6,698 nt of DNA from Deltaproteobacteria bacterium (GCA_020027655.1 JAHKKJ010000200.1:1-6698), one strand, 5' to 3'; shown: positions 1 to 6,418, numbered from the stretch's first letter. The notes: generated by a model from the sequence alone, not told the origin. A program made the numbers and translations.

Positions 1-16
1 AAGAATGTTCGTCGGA

Positions 17-58
17 GTGGTCGGGCGACCGAGAGAAAGACTCGGTCGAACCGACCAC
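17..58. repeat. Long two-part hairpin (palindromic element)
   Basis: Bases 17-24 (GTGGTCGG) pair perfectly with 51-58 (CCGACCAC). Bases 26-33 (CGACCGAG) pair perfectly with 41-48 (CTCGGTCG). The loop is AGAAAGA (34-40), and the only interruption is one base opposite two (25 against 49-50). This gives 16 GC-rich base pairs in 42 bases. No T-run follows on either strand, so it is not a classic intrinsic terminator. It could be a REP-like repeat, the 3' stabilising hairpin of an upstream transcript, or a structured leader ahead of the small gene at 76. The pairing is seen directly; the role is unknown. Confidence 0.7.
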
Positions 59-63
59 CAGTT

Positions 64-68
64 AGAGG
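64..68 (+). promoter_or_regulatory. Ribosome binding site deciding the start at 76
   Basis: AGAGG lies 7 bases upstream of the ATG at 76, a normal Shine-Dalgarno distance. It supports initiation at 76 even though the conserved-looking hydrophobic segment is in the -1 frame relative to that start. The hydrophobic frame itself is open from 66 but has no ATG, GTG or TTG before the membrane segment. Confidence 0.5.
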
Positions 69-75
69 CGAGTTA

Positions 76-206
76 ATGGTTACAGTCCACGGAAGCGCCA
101 AAAAAAAGACAGTGATGAAGATGTTGAGAATTGGATACTCCTGTGGGCCTTAGGCATCCCCATTCCCATATTAGTCATTCTGTTCATGATACGCGGCTGT
201 AGATGA
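76..206 (+). CDS. Tiny single-span membrane protein, needing a -1 frameshift
   Basis: An ATG at 76 with a good ribosome binding site opens a frame that stops after 25 codons (TAG 151-153). The -1 frame carries an obvious small membrane protein: an acidic stretch DSDEDVENW, then a single hydrophobic span beginning ILLWALGIPIP, then a short basic end RGCR before TGA at 204-206. A -1 slip on the A-rich run at 100-107 joins the two into a 43-residue product with a charged N-terminus, one helix and a short tail. The W-(hydrophobic)-GIPIP-(hydrophobic) pattern is familiar to me from very small uncharacterised bacterial membrane proteins; no function is known. Three explanations remain: programmed frameshifting, a one-base assembly error in the homopolymer, or a true pseudogene. 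The gene sits 74 bases upstream of the hemerythrin gene on the same strand. Confidence 0.5.
102..108 (+). other. Slippery heptamer A-AAA-AAG
   Basis: In the frame of the ATG at 76, bases 102-108 read A AAA AAG, the well-known efficient bacterial -1 slippery heptamer (as in dnaX and IS3-type elements). Tandem slippage here moves exactly into the frame that encodes the hydrophobic segment. A GGAAG sequence at 91-95 sits 6 bases upstream and could act as a stimulatory Shine-Dalgarno-like element. No strong downstream hairpin is evident, so function is uncertain. Confidence 0.4.
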
Positions 207-280
207 CATAGTGGAAAAGGTTCGCACTTAACTCGTGCCATCGAAAATTCAAAAAATAAAAGAAATCGGAGAAACAATAA

Positions 281-727
281 ATGAATGCTTTAGAGCTTCT
301 TAAGACAGATCATCAAAAAGTGAAAGAACTATTCAAAAAGGCAGAGGGAAACAAAAACGAGAAACAGCAGAAACAACTCTTTGATCAGATCAAGGCAGAA
401 CTAGAAACCCACGCGCATATTGAGGAAACCATTTTCTACCCGGCTGTAGCAAAAAACGAGGACCTGAAGGACATGGTGCTTGAATCCCTCGAGGAGCACA
501 AACAAGTGAAGACTCTGCTTCGAGAGATGGAGAATCTTACATCCGATAGCGAGAAGTTTGAGCCTAAGCTTAAGGTATTAATGGAAAACGTCGAGCATCA
601 TGCTGTCGAAGAAGAAGAGGGAAAAATGTTCCCCAAGGTACGCAAATTCATGAAACCTGCGGCGCTCGACGAGTTAGGTAAAGAGCTTGAAGCAGCTAAG
701 GGAAAAAAAGTCAGAAAAGCTAGCTGA
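281..727 (+). CDS. Hemerythrin-like HHE cation-binding domain protein
   Basis: This 148-residue soluble protein is a single hemerythrin/HHE four-helix bundle, expected to bind a di-iron centre through His and carboxylate ligands in the cytoplasm. The expected ligands are visible in order: His11 in the first helix, His44-x3-Glu48 in the second, His73 in the third, and His106/His107 followed by a Glu cluster (110-113) in the fourth. Length is normal for a stand-alone HHE protein. The lysine-rich tail after about residue 125 is not part of the fold. The start is supported by GGAG at 268-271, nine bases upstream. Family members sense or bind O2 or NO, or buffer iron; which applies here cannot be told. 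It precedes a catalase and a ferritin-like gene on the same strand, which favours an oxidative-stress or iron role. The family call is firm; the exact role is inferred. Confidence 0.93.
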   Translation: MNALELLKTDHQKVKELFKKAEGNKNEKQQKQLFDQIKAELETHAHIEETIFYPAVAKNEDLKDMVLESLEEHKQVKTLLREMENLTSDSEKFEPKLKVLMENVEHHAVEEEEGKMFPKVRKFMKPAALDELGKELEAAKGKKVRKAS

Positions 728-868
728 TGATCGTCTCCAGCTTGGGAGCAAGATCACAATCCGATCAGGGTGGTGCTAATGCGTTAGGGTTCTCTTCCCG
801 TGTAAACTTGAAAAATCGTCCAGTGAAGGACAGTTCTTTCCGCCCATAACGAGTCATTAAGGAAATGC

Positions 869-3043
869 ATGAGTAAAATCGACAAAAAAGACAATGACAA
901 AGTAAAAGACTTGGGAAGATTTCGTGAGGATAGTGCCCGAGAATACATCACAACTAATCAAGGGCTCCGCATCAACGACGATCAGAACTCTCTTAAAGCT
1001 GGCGAGCGCGGGCCGTCGTTGCTGGAGGACTTTCTTCTTCGCGAAAAGATCACCCATTTTGACCACGAACGCATCCCTGAGCGCATCGTTCACGCACGTG
1101 GCACGGCGGCGCATGGTTATTTTCAGGTTTACAAGTCCATGGCACCTTTAACGAAAGCGAAGTTTCTCCAGGATCCCTCAGTCAAAACGCCAGTATTCGT
1201 ACGCTTCTCGACGGTGGTTGGATCGCGTGGTTCATCGGACCTGGCGCGAGATGTCCGCGGTTTCGCGGTCAAGTTTTATACGGAAGACGGCAACTACGAT
1301 CTAGTCGGCAATAACATTCCGGTTTTTTTCATCCAAGACGCGGTTAAATTTCCCGATCTTGTCCATGCCGTCAAGCCTGAGCCGCATAACGAAATGCCAC
1401 AGGCAGCCTCCGCCCACGACACCTTTTGGGATTTTATCTCGCTGATGCCGGAGTCCATGCACATGATCATGTGGGTCATGTCGGACCGGGCGATTCCCAG
1501 AAGTTTCCGCATGATGGAAGGCTTCGGTGTCCACACGTTCCGCTTTGTCAATGACAAGGGTAAGTCACGCTTCGTGAAGTTTCATTGGAAACCGTTACTC
1601 GGTATTCACTCCGTGGTCTGGGATGAAGCCCAAAAAATCTCCGGCAAAGATCCGGACTTTCACCGCCGCGATTTATGGGAAGCCATCGAAAACGGCGACT
1701 ATCCCGAATGGGAGTTCGGCGTGCAAATCGTTGAAGAAGAAGACGAGCACAAGTTCGACTTTGACCTTCTCGATGCCACCAAAATCATCCCCGAAGAATT
1801 GGTTCCGGTCAAGCGTATAGGAAAACTAACCCTGAATCGCAATCCCGACAACTTTTTCGCCGAAACGGAGCAGGTCTCTTTTAACCCCGGCCACGTTGTG
1901 CCCGGAATCGATATCACCAATGATCCGCTGCTGCAAGGTCGTTTGTTCTCTTACACCGATACACAATTGATACGTCTGGGCGGACCGAACTCGCACGAGA
2001 TTCCGATCAATCGTCCGGTGGCCCCTGTTCACAACACCCAGCGTGACGGCCACATGCGTCAAACGATCAATGCGGGCCGCGTCAGTTACGAGCCGAATTC
2101 GCTTGGTGGCGGATGTCCGATGCAAGCGAAAGAAAATGTCGGCGGTTTCGTCAGCTATGCTGAAAAGATTGACGGCCAGAAAGCTCGCGCTCGGAGCGAC
2201 AAGTTCTTCGACCATTTCAGTCAAGCTGCGCTTTTCTGGAACAGCCAATCCGATCCGGAAAAGAATCATCTTGTGCAAGCCTTACGCTTTGAATTGGGGA
2301 AAGTTGAGGTGGCGGAAATAAGAGCGCGGATGGTCGCGATGCTGGCGCAAGTCGACGGCACCCTTGCTGGTCGTGTAGCTAAAGGTCTGGGGCTCGAAGT
2401 TAATCAGAAACTGCAAACGCCGCTGAACATGAGCGTGCCGGCAGACGGCAACGTCAAAGAATTCCAGCCGAAGCCGCTTAAGAAAAATGTTGGAAACTCG
2501 CCAGCCTTGAGCATGGCGAATACCGTCAAAGACACCGTAAAAACACGCAAGGTGGCGATCCTTGGAGCCGATGGATTTGACGACGCAGCGGTTACCGCCA
2601 TGAAAAAGGCGCTGACCGGCGCCGGCGCTCAGCCGAAGCTCGTCGCTCCGCGGCTCGGTTTTTTGAAAAGCTCGAAAGGCGCCGAGGTCAAAGTAGACTT
2701 CAGTCTGCTGACGGCCAGTTCGGTGATGTTCGATGCGGTCTATATCCCCGGGGGCGAAAAGTCCGTTAAAGCGCTACAAGAGCAAGTGGAGGCAGTGGAG
2801 TTTGTGCAGGAGGCCTTCAAACACTGCAAGACTATCGCTGCTAACGGCGCCGGGCTTGAGTTTATTCGCGCGTGTCGTTTAGCAAACGGCGCTGCAGACG
2901 GCAAAGCCAAGGATAGCGCCGTTGAAGAAGGCATAATCCTGAGTCGGGACGATCAAGCCGGCAAGATAGCGAGCGAATTCATCAAAGCCATAGCCCAACA
3001 TCGTCATTGGAGCCGCGAAAAAAAGCTCCACTCGCCAGCTTGA
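869..3043 (+). CDS. katE: Large-subunit (clade 2) heme catalase, HPII/KatE type
   Basis: The 724-residue protein decomposes H2O2 to water and oxygen. It matches E. coli HPII (753 residues) over nearly its whole length, with a shorter N-terminal arm. Active-site residues are present: His75 in RIVHARG, Ser114, Asn148 in VGNNIPVFF, and the proximal heme ligand Tyr362 in RLFSYTDTQ with Arg358 four residues before it. Residues from about 557 to 715 form the C-terminal flavodoxin/DJ-1-like domain typical of large catalases. Its nucleophile-elbow region reads IAANGAG, without the Cys of active DJ-1/PfpI enzymes, as expected for this structural domain. Asn339 occupies the position where E. coli HPII has His392, which is cross-linked to the heme tyrosine, so that cross-link should be absent. 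AAGGAA at 859-864 supports the ATG at 869; the nearby ATG at 865 stops after three codons. It lies 141 bases after the hemerythrin gene and 61 before the ferritin-like gene. Confidence 0.97.
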   Translation: MSKIDKKDNDKVKDLGRFREDSAREYITTNQGLRINDDQNSLKAGERGPSLLEDFLLREKITHFDHERIPERIVHARGTAAHGYFQVYKSMAPLTKAKFLQDPSVKTPVFVRFSTVVGSRGSSDLARDVRGFAVKFYTEDGNYDLVGNNIPVFFIQDAVKFPDLVHAVKPEPHNEMPQAASAHDTFWDFISLMPESMHMIMWVMSDRAIPRSFRMMEGFGVHTFRFVNDKGKSRFVKFHWKPLLGIHSVVWDEAQKISGKDPDFHRRDLWEAIENGDYPEWEFGVQIVEEEDEHKFDFDLLDATKIIPEELVPVKRIGKLTLNRNPDNFFAETEQVSFNPGHVVPGIDITNDPLLQGRLFSYTDTQLIRLGGPNSHEIPINRPVAPVHNTQRDGHMRQTINAGRVSYEPNSLGGGCPMQAKENVGGFVSYAEKIDGQKARARSDKFFDHFSQAALFWNSQSDPEKNHLVQALRFELGKVEVAEIRARMVAMLAQVDGTLAGRVAKGLGLEVNQKLQTPLNMSVPADGNVKEFQPKPLKKNVGNSPALSMANTVKDTVKTRKVAILGADGFDDAAVTAMKKALTGAGAQPKLVAPRLGFLKSSKGAEVKVDFSLLTASSVMFDAVYIPGGEKSVKALQEQVEAVEFVQEAFKHCKTIAANGAGLEFIRACRLANGAADGKAKDSAVEEGIILSRDDQAGKIASEFIKAIAQHRHWSREKKLHSPA

Positions 3044-3104
3044 GCTGCGCGGCGGCGTTGAAACACATATTGTCGAATAAATGCATAATTAAAACGGAGG
3101 ATAC

Positions 3105-3698
3105 ATGAAAAACGAACAGTTGAATCAGCTTCTTTATGAAGCGTTGGAAACCGAAATGGGCGGCGTGCAGGTTTATGAAACTGCGATACGTTGCGCCGTG
3201 AACGAAGATCTCAAAGAAGAGTGGGAGGAATATCACGAGCAGACGCAAAAGCACGAACAAATCGTTCGTGAGCTCTTCGGCAAGCTCGGGCTCGATCCGG
3301 AGAAAGAGACTCCAGGACGCCAGATTGTTCGGCACATCGGCAAGTCACTGGTAAAGGCCATGGAAATGGCACTTGAGGCCGGCAAGCCCGAAGCGGCTCA
3401 GATCGTGGCCGCGGAATGCGTGGTCGAAGCCGAGACTAAAGACCACTTGAACTGGGAGCTCATCGGCCAGGTCGTTGAAAAGAGCAAGGGAGAAGAGCGA
3501 AAGGCTTTAAAAGATGCCCTCGAGCAAGTCGAGAAGGAAGAGGACGAGCATCTTTATCACACGACGGGCTGGGCCCGGGAGTTATGGATAGAGTCCTTAG
3601 GGCTTCCCGCAGTGATTCCACCGCCTGAAGAAGAGAAGGATGTTAAGACGGCAATCGGCGCGGCCCGCGCTAAGCAGGCCCGTAAAGAGATGCTGTAA
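3105..3698 (+). CDS. Ferritin-like four-helix protein
   Basis: This 197-residue, highly charged, all-helical protein has the spacing of a ferritin-like di-iron bundle. Helix 1 carries Glu15/Glu17 and Glu25. Helix 2 carries a Glu/His-rich stretch with Glu41-x2-His44, Glu45 and His50. Helix 3 carries Glu104, Glu108, Glu110 and His114. Helix 4 carries Glu145/Glu146-x2-His149. The HEQIVRELFGKLG segment after helix 2 recalls YciF/DUF892-type and rubrerythrin-like proteins. There is no C-terminal rubredoxin Cys pair; the end after about residue 165 is a proline-rich linker and a basic tail. No signal peptide or membrane span is seen, so it is probably cytoplasmic. A strong GGAGG (3096-3100) precedes the ATG by four bases. 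Its place directly behind the catalase gene suggests iron storage or peroxide-linked iron oxidation. The fold assignment is fairly safe; the activity is inferred. Confidence 0.8.
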   Translation: MKNEQLNQLLYEALETEMGGVQVYETAIRCAVNEDLKEEWEEYHEQTQKHEQIVRELFGKLGLDPEKETPGRQIVRHIGKSLVKAMEMALEAGKPEAAQIVAAECVVEAETKDHLNWELIGQVVEKSKGEERKALKDALEQVEKEEDEHLYHTTGWARELWIESLGLPAVIPPPEEEKDVKTAIGAARAKQARKEML

Positions 3699-3750
3699 AG
3701 TAACGGTGCCAGACGGAAAGAACACCGGTCTTTCGAACCGGCTAACAAAA

Positions 3751-3755
3751 AGGAG
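3751..3755 (+). promoter_or_regulatory. Strong ribosome binding site for the 26-residue peptide
   Basis: AGGAG at 3751-3755 lies seven bases before the ATG at 3763, a near-ideal Shine-Dalgarno placement. This is the main nucleotide-level support that the very short reading frame behind it is translated. Confidence 0.7.
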
Positions 3756-3762
3756 ATAAAAT

Positions 3763-3843
3763 ATGGCTGGATACAACATATTCTACATTATCGGTGTAAT
3801 TGTGGTTGTACTATTCATTCTCGGCTATTTGGGCCTGCGCTAG
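3763..3843 (+). CDS. 26-residue single-span membrane peptide
   Basis: The ATG at 3763 opens a 26-codon frame ending with TAG at 3841-3843. The peptide has a short polar start (MAGYN), one continuous hydrophobic helix of about 18 residues rich in Ile, Val and Leu (IIGVIVVVLFILG), and a C-terminal LGLR. This is the layout of tiny inner-membrane peptides with a positively charged end. The strong ribosome binding site, the clean span and the location 64 bases behind the ferritin-like gene on the same strand all argue for a real gene. Similar tiny I/V-rich peptides ending in LGLR are familiar to me as hypothetical proteins in proteobacterial genomes. The function is unknown; as part of the stress cluster it might act on the membrane or modulate a partner, but nothing in the sequence shows this. 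Confidence 0.72.
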   Translation: MAGYNIFYIIGVIVVVLFILGYLGLR

Positions 3844-3889
3844 TGTCCTTGGAACTAGAGTCCGCAAAATGAATCAGCGAGCGCCTCAC

Positions 3890-3999
3890 CGTCATACCCG
3901 CGAAAGTATGTCCTGAGCGGCGTCGGCGGGTATCCAGAAGTTTTCGATTTTCCTGGATTCCGGGTCGCGCTAGCTATCGCCAGCTTGCCCGGAATGACG
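3890..3999. repeat. Paired palindromic repeat of the GTCATTCC/GGAATCCAG type
   Basis: Two hairpins stand back to back. TACCCGC (3895-3901) pairs with GCGGGTA (3926-3932), and ATTCCGGG (3957-3964) pairs with CCCGGAAT (3988-3995). The ends CGTCAT (3890-3895) and ATGACG (3994-3999) are inverted copies, and ATCCAG (3932-3937) mirrors CTGGAT (3953-3958). The motif family (GTCATNCCCGCGAAAG...GCGGGNATCCAG) is a widespread dispersed repeat, comparable to the dRS3 core of Neisseria. It lies between the stress cluster and a decayed gene, and may mark a recombination or insertion boundary. The second unit contains GCTAGC in its loop region. The copy is diverged; no target-site duplication was identified. 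Confidence 0.75.
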
Positions 4000-4012
4000 C
4001 CACACTAGGATC

Positions 4013-4247
4013 ATGATCGAAGCCGTGATTTTCGATATTGATGGGACGATCGTTGACTCGGTCGATCTCCATGCCAAAGCCTGGCAAAGAACGTTCGCGA
4101 AGTTCGGCAAAAACATTCCGCTCCCAGATCGGCAAGGGAGCCGATCAATTGCTGCCGGTTTATTTCACTAAACAAGAACTCGAACAGTTTGGCGAAGCAA
4201 TGGAAATTTATCGCGGCGATCTATTCAAGATATTTTCTCTTAAATAA
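4013..4247 (+). pseudogene. Decayed HAD-family phosphatase (N-terminal remnant)
   Basis: The ATG at 4013 begins a typical HAD-superfamily N-terminus: MIEAVIFDIDGT followed by VDSVDLHAKAW, with nucleophile Asp8 and Asp10 in motif I. This frame breaks near 4124 and stops at 4169-4171. The same homology resumes in the +1 frame from 4125 with QIGKGADQLLP, continuing through the cap-like segment ELEQFGEAMEIYRGDLFK to a stop at 4245-4247. Compared with related phosphoglycolate-phosphatase-like proteins, a few residues are missing at the break, consistent with a small frame-breaking deletion. The whole C-terminal half is absent, including motifs II-IV (the catalytic Lys and the metal-binding acids). 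About 78 codons remain of an expected 210-230. No product with phosphatase activity is expected. It directly follows the palindromic repeat. Confidence 0.85.
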
Positions 4248-4540
4248 CCGTATAGGAGATCCGGTCACTCCTTCAAATAAATACACCGCCCGAACGAATC
4301 GTGTTCTCTAGATGCCGCACATCACGTGAGCCGGTAACTTGACCTTAAAAGTTATGGTCCTGTAAGCACAAGACTCACACTGTCGGATTTTGAGGATCTT
4401 GTTTTTTCTGACCTGGATAGAAATTACCTATCTTATCCATCTCTGCCCTCTGGCACGTTACTTGCTGCTGCACGCCAAGTTTGATGCGTTGAACAATCGG
4501 GCGCTCGTTTAACACTTCCGCTCCACTGTCCGACAGCCGT
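4248..4540. other. Interval without recognisable gene
   Basis: About 290 bases separate the HAD remnant from the AI-2E-type gene. All short plus-strand frames stop within a few codons. A minus-strand frame (4375-4560, TTG start) has no recognisable motif and no clear ribosome binding site. It presumably contains the promoter of the downstream gene, but no convincing -35/-10 pair could be chosen. An 8-base inverted repeat, CTGTCGGA at 4380-4387 and TCCGACAG at 4529-4536, spans much of the interval; its meaning is unclear. Confidence 0.6.
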
Positions 4541-6418
4541 ATGAAAAAGTTCCGAGCCAATTATGCTAGTCTTGATGGGTGGAGTTCCCGCAAGTCACCA
4601 TCTTTTTTCCTCCTCCCGACCGCAGTCCTGATTATTGCGTCGCTTTATTGGGCGCAAGCAGTCCTGATTCCGGTCGCGATTTCGATCCTGCTAACCTTTT
4701 TGTTGAGTCCGGTGGCCGACAGCCTCGAACGACTGGGTCTAGGACGAGTGTTTTCCGTGATACTGATCGTGATCCTAGCATTTTCCTTCCTGGCCGCGGT
4801 CGGCTGGGTTGTTACGCTTCAGCTTACAAGTGTGGCCAACGAGATCCCCACCTACAGAAAAAACATCCAACAAAAAATAGCCGACATACGTGGGGCGGGC
4901 AAGGGAGGGGCGCTGGAGAAAGTTCAAAAGACAGCTGAGGAGGTGAAGAAGGAACTAGAAAAGAAAGACGAGCCGGCAAAGGTGCAACCGAAGCCCCGAG
5001 AGGTTGTCGTTCAAGGGCAGCAGTCATCAACGTTTTGGCCCGTCCCTTTAGACATTGCGCCCATGTTCGAGAGGCTTGCTAGCGGCGGGCTCGCAATCGC
5101 ACTGGTGATATTCATGCTTATTCAGCGCGAAGACCTGCGCAATCGTCTGATCCGCCTGGTCGGCTACGGCCGTCTGACGACGACGACTAGGGCGCTAGAA
5201 GAGGCCAGCCAGCGAATCAGCCGCTATCTGCTCATGCAGTCGATCATAAATGTCTTTTTTGGCGTAACAGTCGCCATCGCGCTTGGGCTGATAGGGCTTC
5301 CCTATGCCCTCCTGTGGGGCTTTCTGGCCGCTATGTTGCGGTTCATTCCCTACGTCGGACCTTGGGCAGCCGCAATCATGCCGAGCGCGCTGAGCATGAT
5401 CGTTTTCGAGGGATGGCTGTGGACCGCCCTGATTGTCGCCGTCTTTCTGGTGTTAGAACTCATCAACAATATGATTCTGGAACCCTTGCTTTATGGCGAG
5501 AGCGCGGGTGTTTCGGAAGTCGGCCTGCTGGTCGCGATTGCGTTCTGGACATGGCTATGGGGACCTGTCGGACTGATCCTCGCCACGCCACTCACGGTCT
5601 GTGTCGTCGTGTTGAGCAAATATGTCCCCGAGTTGGATTTCATCAGCATTCTGATGAGCGACGAGCCGGTGATGAAATCGGACATAAGTTATTACCAGAG
5701 ATTATTAGCCGGGGACCAGGACGAGGCGGCGGGAATCGTCGAAGAACATCTCAAGACCCACCCGGTAGAAAAGATCTATGATGAGGTGCTGGTGCCGGCG
5801 CTAAACTATGCTAAAAGAGACCGCAGCCTCGGCAGATTGGCTGAAAATGATCAGCAACTTATTTTCCAAGCGACGCGAGAGATTATCGAGGACCTTGACG
5901 AGTCAAAGCCTGAGAGTTCCTCGAGCCGCACGACTTTTTCCGAAGCCACAATGATCGACCAAAATTCTCCGTCCACCGCGCCCAAGGTCCTGATAGTGGG
6001 CTGTCCCGTTCGCGACGAGGCGAACGAGCTGGCCCTGCTGATGTTTTGGCAGTTACTTGATCCGGCGCGCTATGAGCTAGCGCTTCTGGCTCACCAGACT
6101 CTCACCTCCGAGGTTATCGAGCAGATTGCTGAGAAAAACCCGGCTCTAGTTTGTATCGCCTCGTTACCGCCCGGCGGACTGGCCCAGACACGTTACCTCT
6201 GCAAACGGCTGCGCAAACGGTTCCCGAATCTAAAAATCATCGTCGGCCGTTGGGGAAGCCGAAACGAAAATAATGGCAATAGCCTGCTCGCTGCGGGCGC
6301 CGACAAGGTCGGGACGACCATGATCGAGACGCGCGATCAAGTTATTCAATTGAGCCAAATCAGCTCCCCTGATGCAACGGACCATTCCCTGCAGTCGGCT
6401 GGCAGGAATCTCCGCTGA
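4541..6418 (+). CDS. AI-2E/PerM-family membrane protein with C-terminal cobalamin-module-like extension
   Basis: The first ~365 of 625 residues are an AI-2E (UPF0118/PerM) family membrane protein. Hydrophobic spans lie at about 21-57 (two), 68-95, 180-197, 231-255, 258-285, 292-312 and 327-360. Family-typical segments include LTFLLSPVADSLERLGLGR, the FIPYVGPWAA loop (268-277), and LWGPVGLILATPLTV (339-353). A charged, probably soluble insert (about 120-165) sits between the N-terminal spans and the core, as usual for the family. Residues ~383-455 resemble the helical cap of cobalamin modules (LLAGDQDEAA, then YDEVLVPAL). Residues ~481-600 resemble their Rossmann-like domain (KVLIVGCPVRDE, NELALLMFWQLL). 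The position of the axial His appears to be Asn495. Family members export or exchange small solutes (AI-2, indole, Na+/H+ in different members); the substrate here is unknown. There is no clear Shine-Dalgarno before the ATG at 4541, but no other start codon precedes the membrane region and an in-frame stop lies at 4490. Confidence 0.88.
   Translation: MKKFRANYASLDGWSSRKSPSFFLLPTAVLIIASLYWAQAVLIPVAISILLTFLLSPVADSLERLGLGRVFSVILIVILAFSFLAAVGWVVTLQLTSVANEIPTYRKNIQQKIADIRGAGKGGALEKVQKTAEEVKKELEKKDEPAKVQPKPREVVVQGQQSSTFWPVPLDIAPMFERLASGGLAIALVIFMLIQREDLRNRLIRLVGYGRLTTTTRALEEASQRISRYLLMQSIINVFFGVTVAIALGLIGLPYALLWGFLAAMLRFIPYVGPWAAAIMPSALSMIVFEGWLWTALIVAVFLVLELINNMILEPLLYGESAGVSEVGLLVAIAFWTWLWGPVGLILATPLTVCVVVLSKYVPELDFISILMSDEPVMKSDISYYQRLLAGDQDEAAGIVEEHLKTHPVEKIYDEVLVPALNYAKRDRSLGRLAENDQQLIFQATREIIEDLDESKPESSSSRTTFSEATMIDQNSPSTAPKVLIVGCPVRDEANELALLMFWQLLDPARYELALLAHQTLTSEVIEQIAEKNPALVCIASLPPGGLAQTRYLCKRLRKRFPNLKIIVGRWGSRNENNGNSLLAAGADKVGTTMIETRDQVIQLSQISSPDATDHSLQSAGRNLR

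Noticed and set aside
41..60. tRNA-like 3' end (GTCGAACC ... CCACCA)
   Set aside because: The T-loop consensus TTCRA is not present in the right place, there is no D-arm or anticodon arm upstream in the window, and the sequence is fully explained by the hairpin at 17-58.
1826..2278. 150-residue minus-strand frame opposite the catalase gene
   Set aside because: It lies wholly antisense to conserved catalase sequence including the heme-tyrosine region, and shows no motif of its own.
3058..3089. Promoter TTGAAA ... CATAAT ahead of the ferritin-like gene
   Set aside because: The spacing between the two hexamers is 20 bases, too long for a normal sigma-70 promoter, and the AT-rich stretch offers several equally poor -10 choices.
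3725..3741. Small hairpin CCGGT/ACCGG between the ferritin-like gene and the micro-peptide
   Set aside because: Only five base pairs with a seven-base loop and no T-run; too weak to call a terminator or attenuator.
4380..4536. 8-base inverted repeat CTGTCGGA/TCCGACAG as ends of a mobile element
   Set aside because: The arms are short, do not extend, no duplicated flanks are visible, and nothing between them looks like a transposase remnant.
4375..4560. Minus-strand 61-residue reading frame overlapping the start of the AI-2E-type gene
   Set aside because: It has a TTG start, no clear ribosome binding site, no recognisable motif or membrane span, and it overlaps the start of a well-supported gene.
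5314..5781. 155-residue plus-strand frame inside the AI-2E-type gene
   Set aside because: It is an out-of-frame shadow: Arg/Gly-rich without motifs, while the main frame carries clear membrane-protein homology.
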